Part shown: in pieces, positions 15,593 through 23,022 of the stretch
How the letters are laid out: the number at the start of each line of letters is the position of its first letter
Position numbering within the stretch: the first letter of the stretch is position 1
Assembly: GCA_002309885.1 (NCBI GenBank)
Contig: DBYP01000022.1
Coordinates: 55,109 to 85,082 of the forward strand
Length of the DNA stretch: 29,974 bases
Direction: 5' to 3'
Origin: Verrucomicrobia bacterium UBA1183
GTDB taxonomy: Bacteria > Verrucomicrobiota > Verrucomicrobiia > Opitutales > UBA9783
Notes under the pieces: model-generated
Told to the model about the DNA's origin: nothing
The model's database searches: none
Seen by the model: the letters and a program-made list of their open reading frames with translations, nothing else
Position numbers and translations under genes: made by a program

Positions 15593-16311
15593 GCGTCGAA
15601 TACCTGTAGCGGATTTCTTTGAATGTAACTTGAAAATTCAGAATCGCAAAATCCGACAAAGATTTTATCTTCGAGCACAAATTCGATAGAACAGGCATGT
15701 AAAAACAAACGTTCTGTCTTCCATCGACGATTACATTTGAAATCACCGTAAGTTTTGTCTCCTAAGATAGGGAAATGATGTTGTGCACATTGTACACGAA
15801 GTTGGTGCGTACGTCCCGTAAGTGGCTCCAATTGTATTAAACTGAACACTTCTCCGTGAAGGTTGAACGTTTGTATCGGATTTACTATCGTTTTTGCAGA
15901 AATTCCCCCATTATTAGAGACGCGAAAAGTTCGTAAATGCTGGTTCGATTTTTCAATTTGAAGTTTATCATGCCAGCAAACATCTTTACCCACAAATTGC
16001 CCTTTAACAATAGCTTGATAAATCTTTTTTACTTTGTGTTCCCTAAATAATCTTCGAATTTTTTGCGTCAAAACAGGATCTTTACACAAAACAACAAGTC
16101 CCGAAGTCGGACCATCTAAGCGATTCAGCAAGTACATCAGGCCTTCCGATGTCGGGTAAGCTTGATCTGAAAAATTATAAGAAGCCTGTATCAAACTTTG
16201 CCTACAAAAACCGGGCTTATTGGGATGCGACAACACACCACACGGCTTGTAAACCATGAATACATCGGTTTGCTCTTTTACAATTTTTACCTGTGGATGC
16301 CAAGGAATCAT
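15589..16311 (-). CDS. RluA-family pseudouridine synthase
   Basis: Isomerises uridine to pseudouridine in rRNA or tRNA. The family motif is LLNRLDGPTSGLVVL, with catalytic D66. Upstream is the start motif FMVYKPCGVLSHP; downstream KKIYQAIVKG and the C-terminal substrate-binding motif PLTGRTHQLRVQCAQHHFPI with LGDKTYGD. The 240 residues contain only the catalytic domain, with no N-terminal S4 domain, so it resembles RluA/TruC-type single-domain enzymes more than RluC/RluD. The exact RNA target cannot be read from the sequence. It ends with a stop overlapping that of the convergent small secreted gene. Confidence 0.9.
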   Translation of the reverse strand: MIPWHPQVKIVKEQTDVFMVYKPCGVLSHPNKPGFCRQSLIQASYNFSDQAYPTSEGLMYLLNRLDGPTSGLVVLCKDPVLTQKIRRLFREHKVKKIYQAIVKGQFVGKDVCWHDKLQIEKSNQHLRTFRVSNNGGISAKTIVNPIQTFNLHGEVFSLIQLEPLTGRTHQLRVQCAQHHFPILGDKTYGDFKCNRRWKTERLFLHACSIEFVLEDKIFVGFCDSEFSSYIQRNPLQVFDA

Positions 16312-16445
16312 GATTTGTTATAGATAAAGCAACACAAAAGGCAACTGCAACTTACCCACCGGAGTAATTTTCCCATACAGGTTTTATCATGGAATAAAAT
16401 TTTTATGAAAAGCAAGGTTTTTTACTGAATTTTAGAACGTATTCA

Positions 16446-16673
16446 CCTAAGAGGGTGTCTACGGAAGATAAAAATTGTAAAAGAGTAAATTATAAGGGAA
16501 TTTTTTGAAAAAAGCTTCCCTTGAACCTTCAAAAACTTTCATAATTTTGCAACGGCGTTGCAAAATGGCTGGGGTGCAGGGCCTCTGCCCTGCTCTAAGG
16601 ACATTTGAGGGATTTTTTACAAAAAATCTCTCAAGATTGTAACATTTTAATTTGTGCCAGAGGCACGCTAAGA
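16446..16673 (+). repeat. Full-length MITE-like repeat
   Basis: Occupies the middle of the 468-bp gap between the RluA-type gene and the LysM lipoprotein gene. Left end CCTAAGAGGGTGTCTACGG; right end CCAGAGGCACGCTAAG, roughly its inverted complement. Internal palindromes: AAGGGAATTTTTTG / AAAAGCTTCCCTT, TTTTGCAACGGCGTTGCAAAA, GTGCAGGGCCTCTGCCCTGC and GAGGGATTTTTTACAAAAAA. The flanks (16312-16445, 16674-16779) hold no gene I can support. Confidence 0.82.
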
Positions 16674-16779
16674 AGCAAAGTGAAAACGTGAAGCTCGCAA
16701 TTTCAATGTTTCATAGCCATTTTCACTTCGCGCAAATTTTAACTTGATCTTTGTGATTTGATGTGAGAATCTTGAAAGG

Positions 16780-17505
16780 ATGAGATATGTTTTTTGTATC
16801 ATAATCAGCTGGATGCTTGCGGGATGCGGACGTGAAGCGGTTACGCAGGAAGAAACCAAGGATTCGTTGTTTTTGGGGGCACAGAGGTGTTTAAGCGAGA
16901 ATCGTGGCGAGGAAGCATTCAAGCTCTTTAGCCGGTTGTGCGCGCAACGGTCGGATTATTGTCCCGAGACGCACTTTGAATTAGGTCAGCTTTATTTGAG
17001 TTTAAAAAAAGATCCTATATTTGCCATTTATCATTTTCGTCAATATCTTATACAGGAACCGGAAGGTAAGCGCGTGCATTTGGTGTTGCAGATGATTGAA
17101 ACCGCAAAGAAGGAATTTTCACGTACGCTTCCATTGAATGATCGTTACAGCGAGTCGCCAGAATATTTGAATCTAATTGAGGTTCTGAAGCAAGTGCGTT
17201 CGGAAAATGCGCATTTAAAAACACAGCTGGCACAATTGCGTTTATCAAAAGAAGAAGCAAAGCAAAGTATCGATGAGGTTGTCGTTCCTGTTCATAGCGA
17301 TGAAAATCATCACGAGCGAACATATACAGTTCAGAACGAAGATTCTTTGTCGAAAATCAGCTTAAAAATGTATGGTAGTGCGGTTAAATGGAATATCATT
17401 TATGAAGCCAATCGTGACATTTTGCCATCAGCGAATAGTCTAAAAATCGGTATGAAACTTCGTATTCCACCTTTGCCAGCACAAAAAACGCGGCGCACAC
17501 CATGA
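16780..17505 (+). CDS. Lipoprotein with TPR-like region and C-terminal LysM domain
   Basis: 241 residues. A clear lipobox LAGC makes C16 the lipidated residue. Residues about 25-115 are helical with TPR-like spacing (EEAFKLFSRLC, HFELGQLYLSLKK, AIYHFRQYL). A probable coiled coil follows at about 130-165, and a LysM domain at about 180-230 (YTVQNEDSLSKIS...MYGS...NSLKIGMKLRIP). It is probably an envelope protein tethering membrane and peptidoglycan, a common domain layout in Verrucomicrobia-like genomes (inference). The start ATG follows GAAAGG with almost no spacing, so initiation may be weak. The stop overlaps the start of ruvC (ATGA, 17502-17505). Confidence 0.85.
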   Translation: MRYVFCIIISWMLAGCGREAVTQEETKDSLFLGAQRCLSENRGEEAFKLFSRLCAQRSDYCPETHFELGQLYLSLKKDPIFAIYHFRQYLIQEPEGKRVHLVLQMIETAKKEFSRTLPLNDRYSESPEYLNLIEVLKQVRSENAHLKTQLAQLRLSKEEAKQSIDEVVVPVHSDENHHERTYTVQNEDSLSKISLKMYGSAVKWNIIYEANRDILPSANSLKIGMKLRIPPLPAQKTRRTP

Positions 17506-18074
17506 ATAGCCGACGGAGCTTGTGGACAGCGAAGTTGCGCGAGCAAAAATCCTTCAAACGTCATGCCATAGCCCAACGAACCAAATTTTGGGGATGTATT
17601 TTGGGCATCGATCCCAGTCTCAGAGGTTCGGGATTTTCGGTCATCGAAGTTAAGCCCGATTCTAACGTTCGCTATTTGGAATCATTGACTTTAAAATTAA
17701 GCGCAAAAAAATCTTTCGTAGAATGTCTAGGTGAAATTTTTAAAACTACGAATGCTTTTTTTGAAAAATACAATATAAAAGCCGTTAGTATCGAACAAAC
17801 GATTTATGTCCAAAATTCCAAAGTCGCACATATTTTGGGATCGGCTCGAGGTGCTTGTCTCAGCGCTGTTGCACTTCACGATGTTCCCGTAAAGGAGTTC
17901 GCGCCTTTGCGGATAAAGAAATCGGTCACCGGCGTCGGACAAGCCACCAAAGATCAAGTTGCTCAAATGGTACATCAACTTCTGAATCTCCCTCAAATTT
18001 TGCCGCCAGATGAGTCGGATGCTACTGCTGCCGCGCTGTGTTATTTTTTTTCACTAAAAAGCTTGCTTGCCTGA
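17502..18074 (+). CDS. ruvC: Crossover junction endodeoxyribonuclease RuvC
   Basis: Resolves Holliday junctions with RuvAB. The RNase H-like core starts at CILGIDPSLRGSGFSVIE with D37. E98 is in VSIEQTIYVQNSKVAHILG; later come KKSVTGVGQATKDQVAQMV and PPDESDATAAALC with D170 and D173, spaced like D138/D141 of E. coli RuvC. All four catalytic acids are present. The protein has about 30 extra basic residues before the core; the ATG that overlaps the lipoprotein stop is the only ATG, but a downstream TTG or GTG could be used. ruvA and ruvB are not adjacent. tRNA-Pro follows after 33 bp. Confidence 0.93.
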   Translation: MNSRRSLWTAKLREQKSFKRHAIAQRTKFWGCILGIDPSLRGSGFSVIEVKPDSNVRYLESLTLKLSAKKSFVECLGEIFKTTNAFFEKYNIKAVSIEQTIYVQNSKVAHILGSARGACLSAVALHDVPVKEFAPLRIKKSVTGVGQATKDQVAQMVHQLLNLPQILPPDESDATAAALCYFFSLKSLLA

Positions 18075-18107
18075 AGGTTTTTATGTTCTTCTTTAAATGT
18101 ATGTTTT

Positions 18108-18184
18108 CGGGATGTAGCTCAGCCTGGTAGAGCGCTACGTTCGGGACGTAGGTGTCGCTGGTTCGAATCCAGTCATCCCGACCA
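18108..18184 (+). tRNA. tRNA-Pro (anticodon CGG)
   Basis: 77 nt. Acceptor stem CGGGATG / CATCCCG, D-arm GCTCAGCCTGGTAGAGC, anticodon stem CTACG / CGTAG around the loop TTCGGGA (anticodon CGG at 18142-18144), T-arm CTGGTTCGAATCCAG, discriminator A, and encoded CCA. All stems pair perfectly. Confidence 0.97.
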
Positions 18185-18188
18185 GGAG

Positions 18189-18206
18189 ATAAGCTATTCA
18201 GCTTAT
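18189..18206 (+). terminator. Weak hairpin after tRNA-Pro
   Basis: ATAAGC / GCTTAT, a 6-bp stem with a 6-nt loop, starting 5 nt after the tRNA CCA. There is no strong T-tract, so it may be a processing or weak termination hairpin. Confidence 0.3.
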
Positions 18207-18227
18207 GCTGTGAATTTTACCAGAACG

Positions 18228-18317
18228 TAAATGTTACAATCTTGAGAGATTTTTTTTCAAAAAGTTCCCTTATGATTTACTCTTTTACAATTTTTATCTC
18301 CCGTAGACACGCTTTAG
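18228..18317 (-). repeat. Internally deleted, inverted derivative of the MITE-like repeat
   Basis: The plus strand reads ATGTTACAATCTTGAGAGAT (complement of the right part of the 16446 copy), then jumps straight into AAAAAGTTCCCTTAT and ATTTACTCTTTTACAATTTT, ending TCTCCCGTAGACACGCTTTAG, the left end in reverse. The TGCAAAA and GCAGGGC palindromes are missing. It ends with the clean terminal repeat. Confidence 0.75.
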
Positions 18318-18438
18318 TCTTTCAATATTGAGTATATCCTTTTGAAACTTTTTATCCTTGACACCACAGCTCCACCATCAATAATCCTCTACAGATAGGC
18401 CTTTTTGCGTGTTTTATTTTTGCAGGAGATTTGGTACT

Positions 18439-19407
18439 ATGAATCCTCTTTTGTATTTGGAGTCAAGAAAAGACAAAAACAGTAAATTGCTGTATAATTT
18501 AAAAAACGTAGGGAGCTACTGCATTCCCAATTGTTTTTACAGGGAAAAGCTAGAAAACAAATTATCTGTCTTAAAAAACTACAATGAATCAGTCATATCT
18601 GACAGATTAAATTATTACAACAGGCTCGAAGAACCCTACTGTTGTAACGATGAATTTATAAAACTCAAAGATTTTACATTATCTAAAAAATACAGGCCAC
18701 ACACTTATTTTTGGGACACCTATCAATATACCCGATATTTTAATCCTGAAAATAAAATTGCCTTTGCTTTCGGGGACGTTACTTATGTACCAGAATTTCC
18801 TAAAATCGTAAAAAGCAGACCTATTGCAGGTGATAATCAAAACTCTATCCTTCTAAAATTGGACAAAGTTAGGCACTTTATTTTTGTAAATGATCATCGG
18901 ACATTCGAAAGCAAACAGAATTTACTCATAGGCCGTGGCGGAATTTATCAACAACACAGAGTTCAATTTTACGAAAAGTACTTTCATCATCCTCTGTGCA
19001 ACTTGGGGCATGTTGGACATAAAGAGGTTCATCCGGAGTGGCGTGCAGAATTATTGCCCATAAGCAGACATTTAAATTACAAATTCATCCTATGTTTGGA
19101 AGGTAACGATGTCGCTTCAAATTTAAAGTGGGTAATGTCTTCCAATTCCATCGCCGTTATGCCAAAGCCTAAATACGAAACCTGGTTTATGGAAGGAAAA
19201 CTCAAAGGGAATTATCATTACATCGAAATAAAAGACGATTATTCGGATTTAGAGGAAAAGCTGAAATACTATATCGAGCATACCGAAGAATCTCTTGAAA
19301 TTATAAATAACGCACACAAATTCGTAGACGAGTTTAGGAATCCCGATAAAGAAGATTTAATTGCACTGTTGGTTTTGAAAAAGTACTTTGAATTACAAAA
19401 GGAATAG
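18439..19407 (+). CDS. GT90 (CAP10/LpsA-like) glycosyltransferase
   Basis: About 322 residues from the ATG at 18439, chosen because AGGAG (18424-18428) lies 10 nt upstream; an in-frame start 30 bp earlier lacks this. Glycosyl transferase family 90 features: KSRPI..GDNQNSILLKLDK, HFIFVNDHRTFESKQNLL, IGRGG, the C-terminal YKFILCLEGNDVASNLKWVM and IAVMPKPKYETWFMEGKLK, followed by HYIEIKDDYSDLEEKL. Bacterial members add sugars to LPS or surface glycans; eukaryotic relatives include capsule and protein O-glucosyl/xylosyl transferases. It is more A+T-rich and Asn/Lys-rich than its neighbours and lies isolated between a tRNA gene and repeats, which suggests acquisition by transfer (inference). Confidence 0.85.
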   Translation: MNPLLYLESRKDKNSKLLYNLKNVGSYCIPNCFYREKLENKLSVLKNYNESVISDRLNYYNRLEEPYCCNDEFIKLKDFTLSKKYRPHTYFWDTYQYTRYFNPENKIAFAFGDVTYVPEFPKIVKSRPIAGDNQNSILLKLDKVRHFIFVNDHRTFESKQNLLIGRGGIYQQHRVQFYEKYFHHPLCNLGHVGHKEVHPEWRAELLPISRHLNYKFILCLEGNDVASNLKWVMSSNSIAVMPKPKYETWFMEGKLKGNYHYIEIKDDYSDLEEKLKYYIEHTEESLEIINNAHKFVDEFRNPDKEDLIALLVLKKYFELQKE

Positions 19408-19450
19408 ATACATTGAATGTTTAAGTGCGATTGAGAGAAAAAAGCGTAAA

Positions 19451-19514
19451 GGATTTTTTGCAAAAAACTTTCAAGACTGTAATTTTTCGATTCGAATAAA
19501 TACGCCGCCCTTTA
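19451..19514 (+). repeat. Right-end fragment of the MITE-like repeat
   Basis: GGATTTTTTGCAAAAAACTT, CAAGACTGTAATTTTTCG and ATACGCCGCCCTTTAC correspond to the last quarter of the full element. The fragment abuts the complete copy at 19515, so two insertions, or one duplication, lie in tandem. Confidence 0.55.
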
Positions 19515-19741
19515 CTAAAGCCTGTCTACGAAAGATGAAATTTATACGAAAATAAGATGCAAGGGAACTTTTTGAAAAAAGTTTCCCTTAAACCCTCAAA
19601 AACGTTTCCCTTATTTTGCAATATGGTTGCAAAATGACGGGGGGTGCAGGGCCGATGCCCTGCTTTTAAGGGTGTTTGAGGGATTTTTTACAAAAAATCT
19701 CTCAAAATTTCAACTTTTAAACTCGTATAGACATACTTTAG
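19515..19741 (+). repeat. Full-length MITE-like repeat overlapping the rsmI stop codon
   Basis: Left end CTAAAGCCTGTCTACGAAAG; right end CGTATAGACATACTTTAG, whose complement CTAAAGTATGTCTATACG matches at 12 of the first 14 bases. Internal palindromes in the usual order: AAGGGAACTTTTTG / AAAAGTTTCCCTT, TTTTGCAATATGGTTGCAAAA, TGCAGGGCCGATGCCCTGC and GAGGGATTTTTTACAAAAAA. Bases 19738-19740 are the rsmI TAA. With the fragment before it, it fills the 330-bp gap after the GT90 gene. Confidence 0.85.
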
Positions 19742-20463
19742 CCTTCTTCAGGAGCTACCAAAATGACGTACTCGCCACGTTCAGGACATTGAGAAAGTTC
19801 TAATGCACTTAGTTGACCTTGATAAAAAGACTCATTGATTTTGGTTAATTCGCGGGCAATACAAACGCGACGAAAGTTTCCATAAAGTTCCTTCAGCGTG
19901 TTTAGAAGCTTTCTTACACGGTAAGGCGATTCATAGATAATAAGCGTGCCTTCAAAGGTTTGATGTGCTTTTAAGATTTTCTCGCGAGCGCCATTTTTAA
20001 TAGGCAAAAAACCAAGGAATAAGAATTGATGACATGGGAATCCGGATGCGGATAGAGCTGTAATCGTAGCAGATGCACCTGGAATTGGAACGACCTCTAC
20101 CGATTGTTCGCGACACAGCTTAACCAGACGATAACCGGGATCGCTGATGGTAGGTGTACCGGCATCGCTTACAAGTGCAACCGATTGTCCTTGTTGTAGG
20201 TATTCCAGCAAATGCTGCGCGCTTTTGGTCTCACCAGCATCTCGATAGGTAAATAGGTTCTTCTTTTGAATATCTAGCATGGCTAACAAGCGTTGCGTAA
20301 CTTTGGGAGTTTCACACGCAATACAGTCACAGGTTTCAAGAATTCGAATCGCGCGCAAAGTTAGATCTGCCAAATTTCCCAAGGGTGTTGCGACAACATA
20401 GAGTTTGCCAGGTTCAGCGCTCTGATGATCACATAACTTCCCTAAAGCTCCAAAGTCAATCAT
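19738..20463 (-). CDS. rsmI: 16S rRNA (cytidine-2'-O)-methyltransferase RsmI, short C terminus
   Basis: Methylates the ribose of C1402 in 16S rRNA. Tetrapyrrole-methylase fold signatures: LYVVATPLGNLADLTLRAIR near the N terminus, CDCIACETPKVT, ALVSDAGTPTISDPGYRLV, VPIPGASATITALSASGFP, FLGFLPIKNGAREKIL, TLIIYESPYRVRKLL and RVCIARELTKINESF. The protein has 241 residues against 286 in E. coli; it ends just after GEYVILVAP, so the small C-terminal domain of about 45 residues is absent. The stop codon lies inside the terminal inverted repeat of the adjacent repeat element. The start overlaps the tyrS stop (ATGA). Third gene of the MFS-tyrS-rsmI operon. Confidence 0.93.
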   Translation of the reverse strand: MIDFGALGKLCDHQSAEPGKLYVVATPLGNLADLTLRAIRILETCDCIACETPKVTQRLLAMLDIQKKNLFTYRDAGETKSAQHLLEYLQQGQSVALVSDAGTPTISDPGYRLVKLCREQSVEVVPIPGASATITALSASGFPCHQFLFLGFLPIKNGAREKILKAHQTFEGTLIIYESPYRVRKLLNTLKELYGNFRRVCIARELTKINESFYQGQLSALELSQCPERGEYVILVAPEEG

Positions 20464-21647
20464 GCGTTTACTTTGAAAAATAACTTCTTGCCAACTCGGA
20501 TGATAGCTTCTTTATTGGCTTGCCAAGTTATAGATTCTGCATCCGCTTTTTTACCATTAACCTCGATACCGCCTTGCTCTAACAATCGTTTCAACTCCTT
20601 TTTACTACCCGAAAAAAGTCCCGTGGCCACAATGACGTCGATCAAGGTTTTACATGTTTGAAATTTTTCCGCTGGAAACTCGGTAATGTTCTCGGGAATA
20701 CCTTTTTGAGAAAAAACCGTTTCAAAATTCTTAGCTTCTTCCAATGCAGTAGCTTCGCCAAAGAACTTCGTCAAAGCTAAGCGCGCTAAATCTTTCTTCA
20801 TCGCCATCGGATGCTGTGCTTTACGCTGCTGAATCTGTTCGCTGGTTTCTAAAAGCAGCAAGCGGAAGTAATCCCACATGGTTTCGTCCGGAATAGACAT
20901 GATTTTTCCGTACATATCTTTAGAAGAATCATTAAACGCGATATAATTGCCAAAGCTTTTGGACATCTTTTTGGCCCCATCCAAACCTACCAACAAAGGC
21001 ATGCAAATAATCGCTTGTTCGGTTTGACCGAAAATTTTCTGGAATTGACGTCCCATGCAAACATTGAACAATTGATCCAGGCCGCCCAATTCAACATCCG
21101 CTTTCAACATTACAGAATCGTAGGCTTGTAATACGGGATACAAAAATTCAACCAACGCAATCGGCGTATTTTCGTTGTAACGCTTCATGAAGTCATCGCG
21201 TTCCAACATTTGCGCAACGGTAACATGTCTTACCAAGCCGAGCATATCCCCAAAGCACATCTTGCCGAACCATTCGCTATTACGGCGAACTTCGGTTTTG
21301 TTTTTATCCAAAATTTTGAACGCCTGTTCCAAATAGGTTTTCGAATTTTTTTCGATCTGCTCAGGGCTCAAGACAGGGCGCGTCGAAGAACGTCCGCTGG
21401 GATCTCCAATTTGTGTTGTATAATCTCCGATAAGGAAAATGACCTGATGCCCCAATTCTTGAAATTGACGCAGTTTGTTAAACACGACCCAGTGTCCATA
21501 GGTTAAATCTGGACGCGTTGGATCCACGCCGAGCTTGACCCGTAACGACTTCCCTGCCAACAATTTCTCTTTTAGTGTATCTATCCCCAAAAAGCGTTCC
21601 GCATTTTGAGCAAAAACCTTCAATTGCGATTCGACATCCATTGTCAT
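20460..21647 (-). CDS. tyrS: Tyrosyl-tRNA synthetase with altered HIGH motif
   Basis: Charges tRNA-Tyr. 395 residues. KLGVDPTRPDL leads to the class I signature, here TYGH (49-52) instead of HxGH, so the first His is Thr. GDYTTQIGDPSGRS, YPVLQAYDSV followed by LKADVELGGLDQLFNVCMGR, and KKMSKSFGNYI (KMSKS 227-231) are normal. A C-terminal S4 domain (about 335-395) has LFSGSKKELKRLLEQGGIEV. It is of the longer TyrZ-like group. The start ATG overlaps the stop of the MFS gene; Met3 is an alternative. The rest of the active site looks intact, so it is probably functional. Confidence 0.94.
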   Translation of the reverse strand: MTMDVESQLKVFAQNAERFLGIDTLKEKLLAGKSLRVKLGVDPTRPDLTYGHWVVFNKLRQFQELGHQVIFLIGDYTTQIGDPSGRSSTRPVLSPEQIEKNSKTYLEQAFKILDKNKTEVRRNSEWFGKMCFGDMLGLVRHVTVAQMLERDDFMKRYNENTPIALVEFLYPVLQAYDSVMLKADVELGGLDQLFNVCMGRQFQKIFGQTEQAIICMPLLVGLDGAKKMSKSFGNYIAFNDSSKDMYGKIMSIPDETMWDYFRLLLLETSEQIQQRKAQHPMAMKKDLARLALTKFFGEATALEEAKNFETVFSQKGIPENITEFPAEKFQTCKTLIDVIVATGLFSGSKKELKRLLEQGGIEVNGKKADAESITWQANKEAIIRVGKKLFFKVNA

Positions 21648-22888
21648 TCCCTAACTTTTTTGGTTCTTATAAAAAACGAGATAAAACCACATATCAAGGC
21701 AACGTTTAGAAGCAGCCCCAGAGCCAATTCATAGTCCGAAGCTTGATAAAGACGTAATCCTTGGGCGTTAACAGCACCATTCCAGTATTCATCCAATGAA
21801 TGTCCGACGAACATCTGCAACAGCGTTAATCCAATCATATTGATGGTGTTAACCCAGCCAACAATCAATCCAGAGGTTTTGGGTGTCGATAATTGAGCCG
21901 CTAGAGCAAAACAGAGCACATCACCGTATGCGAAAAACCCAAGAAAGAACAGCGCTGTTTGAAGAACAACCCCCGATATCTGATTGGTTGCGTAAATCAA
22001 TACGGCAAATAGCGCAACAACCGACCAACAACAAACGCGTACACCCAATAAAACCTTACGACCACCGCTGAAAATCAATGGGACTATGAAGGAACCTAAC
22101 AAAGAACCCGCAAACATAAACTGATTATAAAGCACCGCTTGCGTTTCACTTAGCCGATATTTCGTAATAAGGAACGCGTTTCCCCAAAGATCTGACAGTG
22201 TCGTTACCGTTGCGCAGATACCGATAGTCAGCAGAGCGTAGATAAAGATTCTATAATTTAACACAACCGACATGAACGTTTCCCAAAAATCATTGTGGGT
22301 ATCCCCTTGGGCTTCTTTATCCTGAACTGATAATGTCAGCAAACATAGGATAAAAAGCACCATACCGAATATATTTAGATATCCAGCGGCCTCCTGCCAA
22401 TTTCCGCACGTCAGCGAAAGATATTTCAGGAGCGAATTTCCTAAAATAACAAATATCGTTCCCAATGCACATGTGATACCGATAAAAATTCCGCACAATT
22501 TATCTGAGAACGAATCCGATGCTATTTTTACAGCGCCCATAAACGCTGGAGCGGATCCGATTCCGATTAAAATACGTCCGCATTGTGCCCATTCCGGAGA
22601 GGTTGTATGTGTAAACATATACTGTCCGCCCAAGCACATACCAAAAGCGCATAAAATAAGCCAACGGACATTGACTCGATCTAGCAATATCCCGAACGGA
22701 ATTTGCAAACAACTGTACACGAAAATACAATAAGTACTCAATGTCGCAAAATCCTTAGCTGAAAAACCAAAGGTATGTCGTATGTCATTCGTAAAAGTGC
22801 TCGGATAAACTCGGAGCAAATATTGATAAGCAAAAAAAATGGAAATCAGAAACCAATTCCAATAGGATTGTCTATTTGCTTGTTTCAT
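21644..22888 (-). CDS. Major facilitator superfamily transporter
   Basis: 414 residues with about 12 membrane segments. The beginning, with FFAYQYLLRVYPSTFTNDI, and later LQIPFGILLDRVNVRWLIL (motif A-like loop) and CGRILIGIGSAPAFMGAVKI are typical of an MFS subfamily common in host-associated Gammaproteobacteria, which includes the Legionella Pht and Francisella Fpt transporters. That assignment is from memory of motifs and is tentative, and the substrate is unknown. It heads an operon with tyrS and rsmI, each junction overlapping by 4 bases (ATGA), so its synthesis is tied to translation functions. Amino-acid uptake would fit this context but is not shown. Confidence 0.85.
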   Translation of the reverse strand: MKQANRQSYWNWFLISIFFAYQYLLRVYPSTFTNDIRHTFGFSAKDFATLSTYCIFVYSCLQIPFGILLDRVNVRWLILCAFGMCLGGQYMFTHTTSPEWAQCGRILIGIGSAPAFMGAVKIASDSFSDKLCGIFIGITCALGTIFVILGNSLLKYLSLTCGNWQEAAGYLNIFGMVLFILCLLTLSVQDKEAQGDTHNDFWETFMSVVLNYRIFIYALLTIGICATVTTLSDLWGNAFLITKYRLSETQAVLYNQFMFAGSLLGSFIVPLIFSGGRKVLLGVRVCCWSVVALFAVLIYATNQISGVVLQTALFFLGFFAYGDVLCFALAAQLSTPKTSGLIVGWVNTINMIGLTLLQMFVGHSLDEYWNGAVNAQGLRLYQASDYELALGLLLNVALICGFISFFIRTKKVRE

Positions 22889-22945
22889 AATGGCTCATAT
22901 AATCAAAAACACATCAATTACCGCAAGTTTAAAATACAAAATTTT

Positions 22946-22987
22946 AAAAAATGCCCTCCATACAGAGCTTAAAATGCATCTGGAGGG
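22946..22987 (-). terminator. Rho-independent terminator after the metalloprotease gene
   Basis: CCCTCCA (22954-22960) pairs with TGGAGGG (22981-22987). On the minus strand the stem is followed by CATTTTTT. It lies 36 bp beyond the metalloprotease stop and before the MFS-tyrS-rsmI operon, separating the two units. Confidence 0.65.
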
Positions 22988-23022
22988 ATTTATGTTTCGT
23001 ACTTAAAGAGGTGTCTTAACGA

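Noticed and set aside
18108..19741. An integrative element attached at tRNA-Pro
   Set aside because: No integrase and no duplicated tRNA 3' end were found downstream; only the repeat elements and the single GT90 gene are present.
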